Shown: piece after piece, positions 33,617 through 42,510 of the stretch
Layout: the number at the start of each line of letters is the position of its first letter
Position numbering within the stretch: position 1 is the stretch's first letter
DNA from: a bacterium
Lineage (GTDB): Bacteria > JAHJDO01
Direction: 5' to 3'
Length of the DNA stretch: 64,000 nt
NCBI GenBank assembly: GCA_030652805.1
Contig: JAUSPT010000032.1
Span: forward strand, 120,005-184,004
The notes under the pieces: model-generated
What the model was told of the DNA's origin: nothing
The model's input: only the letters and a program-made list of their open reading frames with translations
The model's database searches: none
Position numbers and translations under genes: made by a program

Positions 33617-34914
33617 AAGTCATCATCCCATATCTGCAATGGGGTGTCTTCTGTTCCCTCTGGGACAACAGGTGTTTCAGGATCGCTGCCGTCAAGATAG
33701 ACGCCTTGTTGAATAAGCGATTTTCTCACTGCGGCAACAGCAATATGCCTAGGTTGGATGCTTTGTCGTGCCGCCAGTGATGCTGCGACACCGGCAGCCT
33801 GCCCCGTGGCAAAGCATGGTACTATAAGACGCAAGGAGTTGTCGGCAAGATAGTCAGACGAAATACAACGTCCAGCAACAAGCAATCCGTCAACGTTCTT
33901 CGGAACAAGACATCGAAAAGGAATGTCATAGTTCAACCTTGGCGGATCGTAGAGTTTGTAGCCGAGAAGATACGAGCCCAATCGCGCAATTGAGTCTTCA
34001 AAATGTCGGCTTGATCTGAGGTCATCATCGGTCAGAGTGTATTCCCCTCGGATACGACGGCTCTGCCGTACCCCAAACTGCGGCAGTGTCTCTTTGATGC
34101 GCGCATTCTCCCAACCGGGCATATGAGTGCGCAGATAGTATAAGGAGCGAAAATAATCGCGGCGCATTTGTGTCTCTGCCTTACTAACTTCCTCAGCATC
34201 TGTCACATCAACCCCTTGTAGATACCGATGACGGTCCAGCATGACACCTCCGTTCAGCCTGCTAGCTTCTGCCACAACTTTCAGGAAGTGTTCAGGGGAC
34301 TTCTTCTTAAACACCGCAACTTTTGCGCAGTCTATGCCATCAACTGTTACGCCCAGCGTCACATCGTGAGTATCACTGTCACACTTGCATCCTGCGCGAA
34401 ACGCAACATCTGCGTCAGCAGTGCAGTCTATTACAACCTTGGCAAGAATGGCCCTGCGGCCGCTCTTACTCTCGGTGAAGAAACCGCGAACGTATGCACC
34501 ATCAGTGATTGGATCACACACCAACGTGTGCAGGAGCAACTCTGCTCCTGCTTCTTCCAGCATTTCTGCAGCCTGCCACTTAAAAACCTCTGGGTCAACC
34601 GCGTAATCGCCACAGCGATTTGGACCTTGAATTGCGTCAAACGTCTCCATTCGCTTCCTGATATCCAAAGCAATACCGCCAGCTTTGGGACGAACTCCAT
34701 CCCCCATACCAAACACCCAGAGAACGTGAGCGCCTGTAATCATCCCTCCAAGATATCCATATCGTTCAACGACGAGCGTTTTCGCTCCTTCACGCGCGGC
34801 AGCAATACCGGCAGCAATACCGGCAGGACCGCCTCCAGCAACAAGCACGTCAACTGTCCTCTCAACTGGAATGCGCTGTTGTGGTTCAACTTCAATATCG
34901 TTATTGTGCATCAT
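33613..34914 (-). CDS. FAD-dependent oxidoreductase (FAD_oxidored family)
   Basis: The 433-residue flavoprotein has an N-terminal FAD fold with DVLVAGGGPAGIAAGIAAA and VVERYGYLGG, a middle VIDCTADADVAFRAG segment and a C-terminal VAGRCISSD and ATGQAAGVAASLA region. This is the FAD_oxidored (PF12831) type, whose substrates are mostly unknown. Its DNA is visibly richer in G+C than the neighbouring ligase and condensation genes, so it may have joined the locus separately. It overlaps both neighbours by 4 bases, so it is co-translated. It could reduce or desaturate the chain made here. Confidence 0.87.
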   Translation of the reverse strand: MMHNNDIEVEPQQRIPVERTVDVLVAGGGPAGIAAGIAAAREGAKTLVVERYGYLGGMITGAHVLWVFGMGDGVRPKAGGIALDIRKRMETFDAIQGPNRCGDYAVDPEVFKWQAAEMLEEAGAELLLHTLVCDPITDGAYVRGFFTESKSGRRAILAKVVIDCTADADVAFRAGCKCDSDTHDVTLGVTVDGIDCAKVAVFKKKSPEHFLKVVAEASRLNGGVMLDRHRYLQGVDVTDAEEVSKAETQMRRDYFRSLYYLRTHMPGWENARIKETLPQFGVRQSRRIRGEYTLTDDDLRSSRHFEDSIARLGSYLLGYKLYDPPRLNYDIPFRCLVPKNVDGLLVAGRCISSDYLADNSLRLIVPCFATGQAAGVAASLAARQSIQPRHIAVAAVRKSLIQQGVYLDGSDPETPVVPEGTEDTPLQIWDDDL

Positions 34915-36236
34915 AGATTCTGTTCCTCCTCTTTTGCCTCTCCTTCTAAGAGAGTGTGAGTTAATACTCCTAGTCCAGAACGCAAAGTGTGTATAATTGA
35001 ATCTATCTCATCCTTTTCCAACATCTCATCTAAATAGGAAAAGACCACATTTAGCTTGCCCTGAAACTGGTTGAAGAATATTCCAAGCCCCGGAGGAATT
35101 GGAACTCTGGGCATATGGAAAATATTATGGATTTTTTTTCCCATAAACATCGGAGAATCGTATGCAGATTCGCCAATATAGGAAAAACAAAAAGAAGCAA
35201 TCTGCCCTTTTAACGGCATCCGCATTAGATAACTTAAAACAGGTAAAGGTGCAATTCGCATCAAAAGACTTGCTTTCTCAATATCCGCAGGTAAGTCTGC
35301 CTTTATCTGATCGTAGATCTGCTGTTTAATTGATTGCAAAAGAACAGAAAAACTATCAGCCTCATTTGCTTTCACTCGAAGCAGGAAAAAGGACATATGA
35401 TTAAAGAAAATCTCTTGATGTACCTTTTCTACTGGACGCGTATCAATAGACACAGGAATTATATAATCACCTGTGAGTATACCCCTTTTGAGAAAAATGC
35501 TGTGCAAAGCCTCCATGGAAATTGCCAATGCATACGGCATAAGCATTAAATAACCTGCTTTATTATATGCAGTTTCGATAATTGCAGATGTCTGGCGTTT
35601 ATCAAGCGAGATTATCTTAAATTTAAATCCCTGATTGTTAACCACTGAATGTAAAGGCAAAAAGCGGGATTTATTCTCTGACAATTGTACCAGCTTCCTA
35701 TTTACACGCTTACCTGCTTCAAATTTTTCCTGCCACTTACATAGATGAGCTGGTTCTGTAAGAGAAATCCTCTGGGAATAATCCATATTCAAGAATGCTT
35801 CAGCTCCTCTGACGTCAAACAAACAATGGTCAAACACTACCCCTAGAAAACTTGTTTCTCCCGTATGGACAAGATGAAATGCAAGATGCTCCTTAATACT
35901 GTTAAAGGGCATGTTTACTCCTTGCTCCAGTGTAAAGAGCACTTTGCTAAATGTTGCATTATCATCAAGGCGGTAAGTCCTGATGTTCGGAGAGAGCATT
36001 TTATTATTGGAATAAATCTTCCAGTATGGAGCAAGGTTGTAATTCCGCATCGGTCTGCCATTTACAACCGGAAATTTTTTAATGAATTTGTTCAGGCATT
36101 CCCGAAGTGTTGTCTCATCAAGCGTGCCTTTCAGTTGAAGAACAACCTGAAACATGTTCCCAACGCCAGTTTCCTTTTTGTTAATATGGTTAATTGTATG
36201 AATGATCCAGTCAACACCAGTTAAATAGCGTTTCAT
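34911..36236 (-). CDS. Stand-alone condensation-like acyltransferase
   Basis: The 441-residue protein has the CAT-like fold of NRPS condensation domains and wax-ester synthases. The N-terminal half has GTLDETTLRECLNKFIKKFP and a DHCLFD site (His137, Asp141), the counterpart of HHxxxDG with Asp in place of the first His. The C-terminal half has NHMSFFLLRV and SYIGESAYD. It would pass an acyl group from an ACP to an amine or alcohol. It lies 1 base after the second ACP and overlaps the flavoprotein gene by 4 bases. Confidence 0.7.
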   Translation of the reverse strand: MKRYLTGVDWIIHTINHINKKETGVGNMFQVVLQLKGTLDETTLRECLNKFIKKFPVVNGRPMRNYNLAPYWKIYSNNKMLSPNIRTYRLDDNATFSKVLFTLEQGVNMPFNSIKEHLAFHLVHTGETSFLGVVFDHCLFDVRGAEAFLNMDYSQRISLTEPAHLCKWQEKFEAGKRVNRKLVQLSENKSRFLPLHSVVNNQGFKFKIISLDKRQTSAIIETAYNKAGYLMLMPYALAISMEALHSIFLKRGILTGDYIIPVSIDTRPVEKVHQEIFFNHMSFFLLRVKANEADSFSVLLQSIKQQIYDQIKADLPADIEKASLLMRIAPLPVLSYLMRMPLKGQIASFCFSYIGESAYDSPMFMGKKIHNIFHMPRVPIPPGLGIFFNQFQGKLNVVFSYLDEMLEKDEIDSIIHTLRSGLGVLTHTLLEGEAKEEEQNL

Positions 36237-36237
36237 T

Positions 36238-36483
36238 CTAACTCATTCTGCTGATATATGACGCCAGCAAGTGGATGGTTTGAGAGTTTTCTCGTGTTAG
36301 TCCTGATTCCATTAACTTTAGATTAAATGTTTTTTCAATAAACACCAGAAGCTCCACAAAGCTAAATGAATCAACTCCTAGTGTGTGAAGAGGAGCATTT
36401 GAAGAAATTGTTGAAGAGTCTACATCTAATATTGTAGCAATCTCTTGGATCAGTGTTTCCTCGATATGTTTTACAGTCAACAT
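36238..36483 (-). CDS. Acyl carrier protein (second)
   Basis: The 81-residue protein has the four-helix ACP pattern with the phosphopantetheine Ser39 in LGVDSFSFVELLVFIE. It sits between the catalytically empty ketosynthase (15-base gap) and the condensation-like gene, so it may present the finished chain to the latter. It is distinct from the first ACP (38688-38969). Confidence 0.9.
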   Translation of the reverse strand: MLTVKHIEETLIQEIATILDVDSSTISSNAPLHTLGVDSFSFVELLVFIEKTFNLKLMESGLTRENSQTIHLLASYISRMS

Positions 36484-36498
36484 GCAGCTTGTATCCTT

Positions 36499-37539
36499 TT
36501 ACACAGTCAATTTAATAACAGCTTTTTCTCCTCCACAATTATACCTAATACAACTGATTCTCCGTATTTGAGCAGGTTCAGTCTTTGTGCATAGATTTAT
36601 ATTGTAGGGATTATGGCTAACTAGGCATGCGTAGTGTAGCTGCTTTTTTAACATGAGAGCAGCAGCAGCACAATTAAAACTTGTTCCAGTCATCATACTG
36701 CCGAATATTGGCGAATACCCTGAGATGCAAACACCTGATTCTGCAGCCTTTTGATATTCTTTCTCGTCTCCTGCAATACCGTCGGCATCAAGAATGAACA
36801 TATCCGGTCTATTTTTTTCAACCTCTTTATCATTTAAAGAGATGGCTGTTATTTCACAATATTTCTTATGAGATTTCTCCAGTGTCATCAGAAAGAATAC
36901 ACTTCCCTCTCCTGGTACTGCTACAGGCGTTTTTGAAAAATTAAATGGTTTGATTCTGCCATCTCCAGCAATTCGCAACTTTTGCCTGCAGATGTATTCC
37001 ATAACTGTGCCGCATTCATCAACGCTTCCAACAAGAACATATTCACACCGTTTCTCATAAAGCCAGGCTCGCGCAAGGATAAGAGCCTGGTGAAACGAAA
37101 ATGCAAACTGAGTAAGTGTAATGGTTGGGCCACGGCTATCTAACACAGATGTAATATAAGACGCTGCTGCATTATGGACAGAATGAGAAAATATGGTTGG
37201 AGAAGCATTCCTATCACCATATTCAAGCATATCATCCAGAAAGCGGAATGTTGTTACATGCGGACCAAATGCTGTTGAGACAATAATACCAAGAGAAGAT
37301 TTCTTTTTATTAAAATTAATGCCACTATCCACTACAGCGTCACTGGCTGCTAATACTGCCATTTTACTGAATCTATCCGCACGACGTATCCCGCCCAAAA
37401 TTCTTTTGTCTGTGATTGATTCTTCCTTCACATGATAACCAGAATCTTCAGGCTTTATCCATCCATGCCTCAATGCGTCATCATAGCGGTTAATTCCCCG
37501 TCCCCCGCTAAAAACAACACCTATTCCAAAAATATTCAT
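36499..37539 (-). CDS. Ketosynthase-like protein lacking catalytic residues (chain-length-factor-like)
   Basis: The 346-residue protein has a thiolase/KAS fold and aligns with the active ketosynthase encoded before it. The whole triad is changed: Ala146 stands at the Cys position (GPTITLTQFAFS), Asp253 replaces the first His (LDADGIAG) and Thr284 replaces the second (FGSMMTGTS). It overlaps the ketosynthase gene by 4 bases. In type II polyketide and aryl polyene systems, an active KS pairs with an inactive partner that sets chain length, so the same role is inferred here. Confidence 0.82.
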   Translation of the reverse strand: MNIFGIGVVFSGGRGINRYDDALRHGWIKPEDSGYHVKEESITDKRILGGIRRADRFSKMAVLAASDAVVDSGINFNKKKSSLGIIVSTAFGPHVTTFRFLDDMLEYGDRNASPTIFSHSVHNAAASYITSVLDSRGPTITLTQFAFSFHQALILARAWLYEKRCEYVLVGSVDECGTVMEYICRQKLRIAGDGRIKPFNFSKTPVAVPGEGSVFFLMTLEKSHKKYCEITAISLNDKEVEKNRPDMFILDADGIAGDEKEYQKAAESGVCISGYSPIFGSMMTGTSFNCAAAALMLKKQLHYACLVSHNPYNINLCTKTEPAQIRRISCIRYNCGGEKAVIKLTV

Positions 37540-38660
37540 GCTCCTCTCCCAATAACAATCGCAGCATTGTTGCCGCCAAAGGCAAGGGACGTAGAAAGGG
37601 CAAAAGATCCGTGTATGCTCGTCTTCTCTCTAACCGGCGTTATAGGTATTTCATCATCCTGATTTACAAAACCAGCGCTTGCAGGTATCCATCCTTCCAG
37701 AAGCGCAGCACCTGTAAAAACAGCTTCCAATCCTCCTGCGCCGCCAAGTGTATGCCCCGTAAATCCCTTTGTAGAAAGAACCTTAATATCCTTACCAAAA
37801 ACCCTTGCTAGAACCATACCCTCAACTTTATCATTATCCCGGGTTGCAGTGCCGTGAGCATTAACAAAACAGACCTCTTGAGAACTAATGCATGCTTCAG
37901 AAAGCGCTCTCTGAATCGCTGCTTCCAATCCTGTACCATCAGGTCTTGGAGCAGTAAGATGATAGGCGTCTGCTGAAGCGCCGTATCCAGCAAGATACAA
38001 TCTAGGGGCATTGCCCGAGGCATTGCCTCTCTTACAAGCACATGCTTCTCTCTCAAGCACAAGAATTCCAGCACCTTCCCCTAAGTTTAATCCTTTACGA
38101 TCTCTGTCAAATGGAGCGCATAATGATTCACTGACAATCCCAAGTGCCCCAAAACCGCATATAGGAATACGGTTCAATTCGTCTGCGCCACCGGCAATAG
38201 CGATATCACACTCTCCATTCCTTAACCAGGATAACGCTACTCCAATCGCATCAGCGCCTGAAGAACATGCATTAACCACAGTAACACGTGGACCTTTTGC
38301 TCCTATAGTATTTGCAACAGCTTGGGCAAGGTTTCCTTTTAAAAATCGGTCGACAGAATCCATCGGGGCTTTTCCCGAACTCCTGTACGAATGATAGAAG
38401 TCAACATCATTTAACTGGCTTGCCACAGTAGTCCCAAGACATACTCCTACACGAAAATCCTCAATGCGTTTTTTTAGTTCTGCCTTATTTAGGGCTTCCT
38501 CTACTGCGCACAAAGCAAGACTTAAAGTGCTCATTCTGTGTTCAAAGACTGGTTTTTTATTTACTTGTCCGCGCTGAAATGTATCCAGTGTTTCTGTGAG
38601 ATTTGTACCTGCAGCAGAAATCGCACCCATGCCTGTTATTATTATGTTTGTTTTCTCCAT
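37536..38660 (-). CDS. Beta-ketoacyl-ACP synthase (FabF-like)
   Basis: The 374-residue enzyme has a complete Cys-His-His triad: Cys132 in VVNACSSGADAI, His269 in VNAHGTATRDND and His303 in STKGFTGHTLGGAGG. Other KAS II signatures (PFDRDRKGLNLGEGAG and SLAFGGNNAA) are present. It is shorter than FabF (about 410). It elongates an ACP-bound chain with malonyl units, presumably with the inactive partner encoded by the overlapping next gene. No ketoreductase or dehydratase gene lies in the locus, so those steps would come from elsewhere or not occur. Confidence 0.93.
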   Translation of the reverse strand: MEKTNIIITGMGAISAAGTNLTETLDTFQRGQVNKKPVFEHRMSTLSLALCAVEEALNKAELKKRIEDFRVGVCLGTTVASQLNDVDFYHSYRSSGKAPMDSVDRFLKGNLAQAVANTIGAKGPRVTVVNACSSGADAIGVALSWLRNGECDIAIAGGADELNRIPICGFGALGIVSESLCAPFDRDRKGLNLGEGAGILVLEREACACKRGNASGNAPRLYLAGYGASADAYHLTAPRPDGTGLEAAIQRALSEACISSQEVCFVNAHGTATRDNDKVEGMVLARVFGKDIKVLSTKGFTGHTLGGAGGLEAVFTGAALLEGWIPASAGFVNQDDEIPITPVREKTSIHGSFALSTSLAFGGNNAAIVIGRGA

Positions 38661-38687
38661 GAAACTCCGTTGAGAGAAAATGCGAAT

Positions 38688-38969
38688 TTATGCTGCTGTA
38701 TTCTCGTATATATATTGTGCCAGAGTGTCGATTGAATAAAATATTTTTCTGCCCTGATCCATATCTTTGATTTCTAACCCAAAATTCCGCTGCAATAGCA
38801 CAACAATTTCTACTGCATCTAAAGAATCCAGTCCAAGTCCTTCGCCAAACAGAACCTCGTCATCTTTAATATCTTCAGGTTTTACATTCTCTAATGATAG
38901 GCTGCTTACAAGCAGTTTTTTTAACTTGTTTCGTATTTCCTTCAATTCTTTTTGTTTCTGCTCTGCCAT
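38688..38969 (-). CDS. Acyl carrier protein (first)
   Basis: The 93-residue ACP carries Ser49 in GLGLDSLDAVEIVVLLQ, a canonical phosphopantetheine site, and a Lys/Glu-rich N-terminal helix. It precedes the ketosynthase gene by 27 bases and is the likely elongation carrier. A 111-base gap separates it from the PagL-like gene. Confidence 0.92.
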   Translation of the reverse strand: MAEQKQKELKEIRNKLKKLLVSSLSLENVKPEDIKDDEVLFGEGLGLDSLDAVEIVVLLQRNFGLEIKDMDQGRKIFYSIDTLAQYIYENTAA

Positions 38970-39080
38970 TTAATCTTCTCCTATATTTAGCGGTATTCAA
39001 CAAGCGATATCATATCCTCTTATTGCTCTTTTTTCAAGGAACAATTCCAACACGGTATAAGAGTGGATTTTTGGCAACCA

Positions 39081-39689
39081 TTAGAATGGGAAACTGATTC
39101 CGATAATGATTTTGCTTGAATTAAGTGGTACGTTGGGTTGCTTCATGCCAGCGTTAGATATGTGATGAAATCTATATTCTAACACAAATGAACGGCCTTT
39201 TCTGGTCTTGTAACTAAGTCCTAGTCCCGCTTGATAATTCCCGCAGATATTGGCGCCCATGCCAGGTATGTTCGCTTCCGTATAGACAGGACCGCCGCCC
39301 ACGAAGAAATATGGCATGTATCTTTGCGATGTCTTCAGCGTCCAGGATGAAAGAAAGTTCAAGCCAAAAATCCGGCCATCATCAGGCTTAATAAGATAAG
39401 ACACAGGTAGTTCTATCAGGAAGTTATGACTTCCGCGGTACCAGTCACGTCCAGTATCTTTGAGTTTTCGCCTATATCGCAGAATTACATCCACTGTCTC
39501 AACATGTTCACGAGTTTTGCCGAGTCCCGGATGCGTGGTACTGTAGCCGCTCAGCAACATCCATGATTCATCAGTTTGATCCGTATCGGCAAAGGCAACG
39601 TTAATTGCAACAACTGTGAACAGCAGTATCAGGCAGATTAATTTCATGGCGCACACCAAATCACTGAAGAGCATCTTTGTTCTGTTCAT
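39081..39689 (-). CDS. PagL-like lipid A 3-O-deacylase
   Basis: The start is ATG 39689, sharing ATGA with the end of the acyltransferase gene; another ATG at 39647 would give a tighter signal peptide. The product has a signal peptide (LICLILLFTVVAINVAFA) and an eight-strand beta-barrel pattern. EYRFHHISNAGMKQPN matches the PagL active-site segment (His and Ser as in HxSNAG). The Glu of the PagL triad seems replaced by Asn (VPLNSS). It would cut an acyl chain from lipid A in the outer membrane. Confidence 0.82.
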   Translation of the reverse strand: MNRTKMLFSDLVCAMKLICLILLFTVVAINVAFADTDQTDESWMLLSGYSTTHPGLGKTREHVETVDVILRYRRKLKDTGRDWYRGSHNFLIELPVSYLIKPDDGRIFGLNFLSSWTLKTSQRYMPYFFVGGGPVYTEANIPGMGANICGNYQAGLGLSYKTRKGRSFVLEYRFHHISNAGMKQPNVPLNSSKIIIGISFPF

Positions 39690-40603
39690 TCTTCCCATAC
39701 ATCACGAAATAAAAAATATTGATAAGGGTGTTTGTGTGTATATGCTTCAAGCAACGCGGCAAATTTTTGAACCCATTGCTGTAGTTGATGGTGTTTATCC
39801 TTTTCACTAATATAGCATGGATACAGCACATTAGATACATCAACAATGTACTGATAAGTAGATACTTTCTCTGACAATAGAACAACCACCGGACATCCTG
39901 CCGCTGCTGCAATTGTAAAGCCGCCGTATGGGAACCAGGCTTTCTCTCCAAGAAATGAAACTTCTACGGCTTTAAACCCATATCTGCGGTCACCCATAAT
40001 GGACACAATATGTTTTTCCTTTAATTTATTCATGATTTCAACAATTCCACCAAGATCTTGTTCAGGAGAAATAATCTTGATATGGTTCTGTTCCCTGCTG
40101 ATACGCAGTGAACTTTGCACTGCAGGGTTATCTTCCGGACGCATAACAAGATACACCGTTTTTTCCAGTTTTTTTAATGCTGTCATAGCGACCTGCCAGT
40201 TACCAACATGAGCAGTTAGTAAAATTATTCCATGAGGAGAATTCTGAATCAGGGACATCAATTGTTCATATCCATGTAATTGGATATCAAATATTTCCTG
40301 CCCTGAAACAATAGCGTATCGATCAATAAGCTGTTTTCCCTGACTTACAAACAATCTATATACGTGTCTCAGCCTTTTTACAAAACCATGTGATGGAAAC
40401 CTTCTGTTAATATACGCCAAAGCTCCACAAACAGCTGCTTGGTCAAACAGCACATAATAGATACAGACAATATATAATAATCCATACGCTCCTCTTAACC
40501 CAAAAAAGCGCAGAGAAATCCTAAAAAACCAGAATCCAAGGGCATTCCCTCTTTTTTTTGCTTCAATTTTTCGAGATGCTTTAGCTTTTTTCATTTTTAC
40601 CAT
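39686..40603 (-). CDS. LpxL/HtrB-like acyltransferase
   Basis: The 305-residue protein belongs to the lipid A late acyltransferases. It has a basic N-terminus, a membrane segment (about 38-62), LLTAHVGNWQVA (His and, four residues on, Gln), then VYLVMRPEDNPAV, SIMGDRRYG and a C-terminal FLFRDVWEE. LpxL enzymes use HxxxxE/D; here Gln replaces the acidic residue, so activity may be altered. ATG 40603 is preferred over TTG 40606. It is the first gene of the locus and overlaps the PagL-like gene, suggesting the made chain is put on lipid A or a related lipid. Confidence 0.82.
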   Translation of the reverse strand: MVKMKKAKASRKIEAKKRGNALGFWFFRISLRFFGLRGAYGLLYIVCIYYVLFDQAAVCGALAYINRRFPSHGFVKRLRHVYRLFVSQGKQLIDRYAIVSGQEIFDIQLHGYEQLMSLIQNSPHGIILLTAHVGNWQVAMTALKKLEKTVYLVMRPEDNPAVQSSLRISREQNHIKIISPEQDLGGIVEIMNKLKEKHIVSIMGDRRYGFKAVEVSFLGEKAWFPYGGFTIAAAAGCPVVVLLSEKVSTYQYIVDVSNVLYPCYISEKDKHHQLQQWVQKFAALLEAYTHKHPYQYFLFRDVWEE

Positions 40604-40675
40604 CAACTTTTTTTGCGTTCAAGTCTGTTTTTTCTATGTAAAGATTATCAAGCGGGCTTTTGACCCCAAACTGAT

Positions 40676-40704
40676 ATAATAAGCATAACTACACAAAGTG
40701 GCAA
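40676..40704 (-). promoter_or_regulatory. Promoter of the lipid/polyketide-like locus
   Basis: On the minus strand TTGCCA (40699-40704) and TATTAT (40676-40681) are separated by 17 bases, with a leader of about 65 bases before the acyltransferase. Each box differs from the consensus at one position. Confidence 0.6.
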
Positions 40705-40742
40705 AATCAAGCCTAAAACTCGTATTTTCGCACAAAAATCCT

Positions 40743-40771
40743 TTGACACATATAAAATTATTCGCTATCTT
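40743..40771 (+). promoter_or_regulatory. Promoter of hcp
   Basis: TTGACA (40743-40748) and TATCTT (40766-40771) lie 17 bases apart, about 75 bases before hcp. It is divergent from the lipid locus promoter, and the two -35 boxes are about 40 bases apart. Confidence 0.65.
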
Positions 40772-40796
40772 GAACACAATAAAGGTAACTGTTCAA
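40770..40796 (+). promoter_or_regulatory. Inverted repeat in the hcp leader
   Basis: TTGAACA (40770-40776) and TGTTCAA (40790-40796) are a perfect 7-base inverted repeat with a 13-base spacer, starting at the -10 box. Its position suits a repressor site. It resembles no hcp regulator box (HcpR, NsrR) that I can name with confidence. Confidence 0.45.
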
Positions 40797-40845
40797 TGAT
40801 GTACGTTATATATGGCTTAACACAAAATCGAAAGGAGGAACGATC

Positions 40846-42489
40846 ATGTTTTGTTTTCAATGTCAGGAAACGGCTAAAAACCAAGGCTGCACCGTAAAAG
40901 GCGTGTGCGGAAAACCCGAGGAGACCGCGGACCTGCAGGATCTGCTCATTTACGTGTGTAAAGGAATCTCGATCTATGGTGAAAAGTTAAAGGAAATGGG
41001 CACTATGGGCAAGAACGCAGCCCACTTCGTGTGCAAGGCACTTTTTACCACCATCACCAATGTGGCATGGGACGATGATGTCGTCATCGGCCGGATCAAG
41101 GAGGGTTTCAGGGTTCGGGACGCAGTCAGGGAAAAGGCCGGAGCCGCCATGTCCGGCGCGCTTCCGGATTGCGCCACCTGGTTCTCAGAGGACAAGGAGG
41201 CCATCATGGCCAAGGCCATGTCCGATGAAGTGCGCATCACCACCGCTGAAAACGAGGACGTGCGCTCCCTCAGAGAGCTGCTCATCATCGGCTGCAAGGG
41301 AATCGCAGCTTATGCCGATCATGCCGCGATTCTTGGTCATGAGAAGGATGATATCTACGGCTTCCTCATGGAGGCCCTGGCATCCACCACCAAGGATCTT
41401 TCAACGGATGAGATGATCGCCATGGTCATGAAGGCAGGGGAGATGGCTGTAAATACTATGGCCCTTCTGGATGAGGCCAATACAACTGCCTATGGCAATC
41501 CCGAGATCACGGAGGTCAACATCGGCGTCAGAAACAATCCCGGAATCCTGATCTCCGGCCACGACTTGAAAGACATGGAAGAACTGCTCAGGCAAACCAA
41601 AGACGGGTGTGATGTTTACACCCACGGGGAAATGCTGCCGGCCAACTACTATCCGGCCTTTAAGAAGTATGACCATTTCGTGGGCAACTACGGCGGGTCG
41701 TGGTGGCATCAGAACAAGGAATTCGAATCCTTTAACGGCCCCATCATTCTGACAACCAACTGCCTGATTCCCATCAAAAAGGAAAACACCTATCTGAAAC
41801 GGCTCTTTACTACCGGCGTCGTCAACTATCCCGGGGCCAAACACATCGCGGACAGGCCGGAAGGCGGGACAAAGGATTTCTCCCCGGTCGTGGCGCTGGC
41901 GAAAACATGCAAGTCACCGGAAGAGATAGAATCTGGCAAGATCGTTGGTGGGTTCGCCCATAACCAGGTCCTGGCCCTGGCTGACAAAGTGATCGACGCC
42001 GTTAAGTCAGGAGCCATCAAACGCTTTGTTGTCATGGCCGGGTGCGACGGCCGCCAAAAAGCCCGAAGTTATTTTACTGAAGTGGCCGAGAAGCTGCCCG
42101 AAGACACGGTAATTCTCACCGCCGGATGCGCCAAATACCGCTACAACAAGCTGGCACTGGGTGACATCGGCGGTATTCCCCGCGTGCTGGACGCCGGTCA
42201 GTGCAACGACTCCTACTCCCTGGCGGTGATCGCCTTGAAACTCAAGGAAGCATTCGGACTGAACGACATCAATGAGCTACCCGTCTCTTACGACATCGCC
42301 TGGTACGAGCAAAAAGCAGTGACCGTGTTGCTGGCCCTGCTGTTTCTCGGCGTCAAAGGAATTCGCCTGGGTCCCACATTGCCGGCCTTCCTGTCTCCCA
42401 ATGTGGCCAAGGTCCTGGTGGAAAAATTCGACATCAAACCTATTGGAACCGTGCAGGATGATATTGTGGCAATGATGAAAGGAGAATAA
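40846..42489 (+). CDS. hcp: Hydroxylamine reductase / hybrid cluster protein
   Basis: The 547-residue protein begins [20 protein letters not shown]. Its Cys3, Cys6, Cys15 and Cys21 form the CxxC-x8-C-x5-C cluster motif of anaerobic hybrid cluster proteins. The hybrid-cluster ligands are visible: [41 protein letters not shown] and [10 protein letters not shown]. The enzyme handles nitric oxide or hydroxylamine in anaerobes. A perfect AAAGGAGG site precedes it. It is far richer in G+C than its surroundings and is followed by an attC-like site, both signs of transfer. No hcr reductase gene is present. Confidence 0.96.
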   Translation: MFCFQCQETAKNQGCTVKGVCGKPEETADLQDLLIYVCKGISIYGEKLKEMGTMGKNAAHFVCKALFTTITNVAWDDDVVIGRIKEGFRVRDAVREKAGAAMSGALPDCATWFSEDKEAIMAKAMSDEVRITTAENEDVRSLRELLIIGCKGIAAYADHAAILGHEKDDIYGFLMEALASTTKDLSTDEMIAMVMKAGEMAVNTMALLDEANTTAYGNPEITEVNIGVRNNPGILISGHDLKDMEELLRQTKDGCDVYTHGEMLPANYYPAFKKYDHFVGNYGGSWWHQNKEFESFNGPIILTTNCLIPIKKENTYLKRLFTTGVVNYPGAKHIADRPEGGTKDFSPVVALAKTCKSPEEIESGKIVGGFAHNQVLALADKVIDAVKSGAIKRFVVMAGCDGRQKARSYFTEVAEKLPEDTVILTAGCAKYRYNKLALGDIGGIPRVLDAGQCNDSYSLAVIALKLKEAFGLNDINELPVSYDIAWYEQKAVTVLLALLFLGVKGIRLGPTLPAFLSPNVAKVLVEKFDIKPIGTVQDDIVAMMKGE

Positions 42490-42510
42490 TACGGTTTGAA
42501 TGAAAAATAC

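Noticed and set aside
34228-34959. Plus-strand frame of 243 codons opposite the flavoprotein gene
   Set aside because: It is the shadow of a GC-richer gene; the product has no recognisable motif and no ribosome binding site.
32186-40606. Classification as a standard aryl polyene cluster
   Set aside because: No ketoreductase, dehydratase, LolA, MMPL exporter or ammonia lyase; only the KS/CLF/ACP core is shared.
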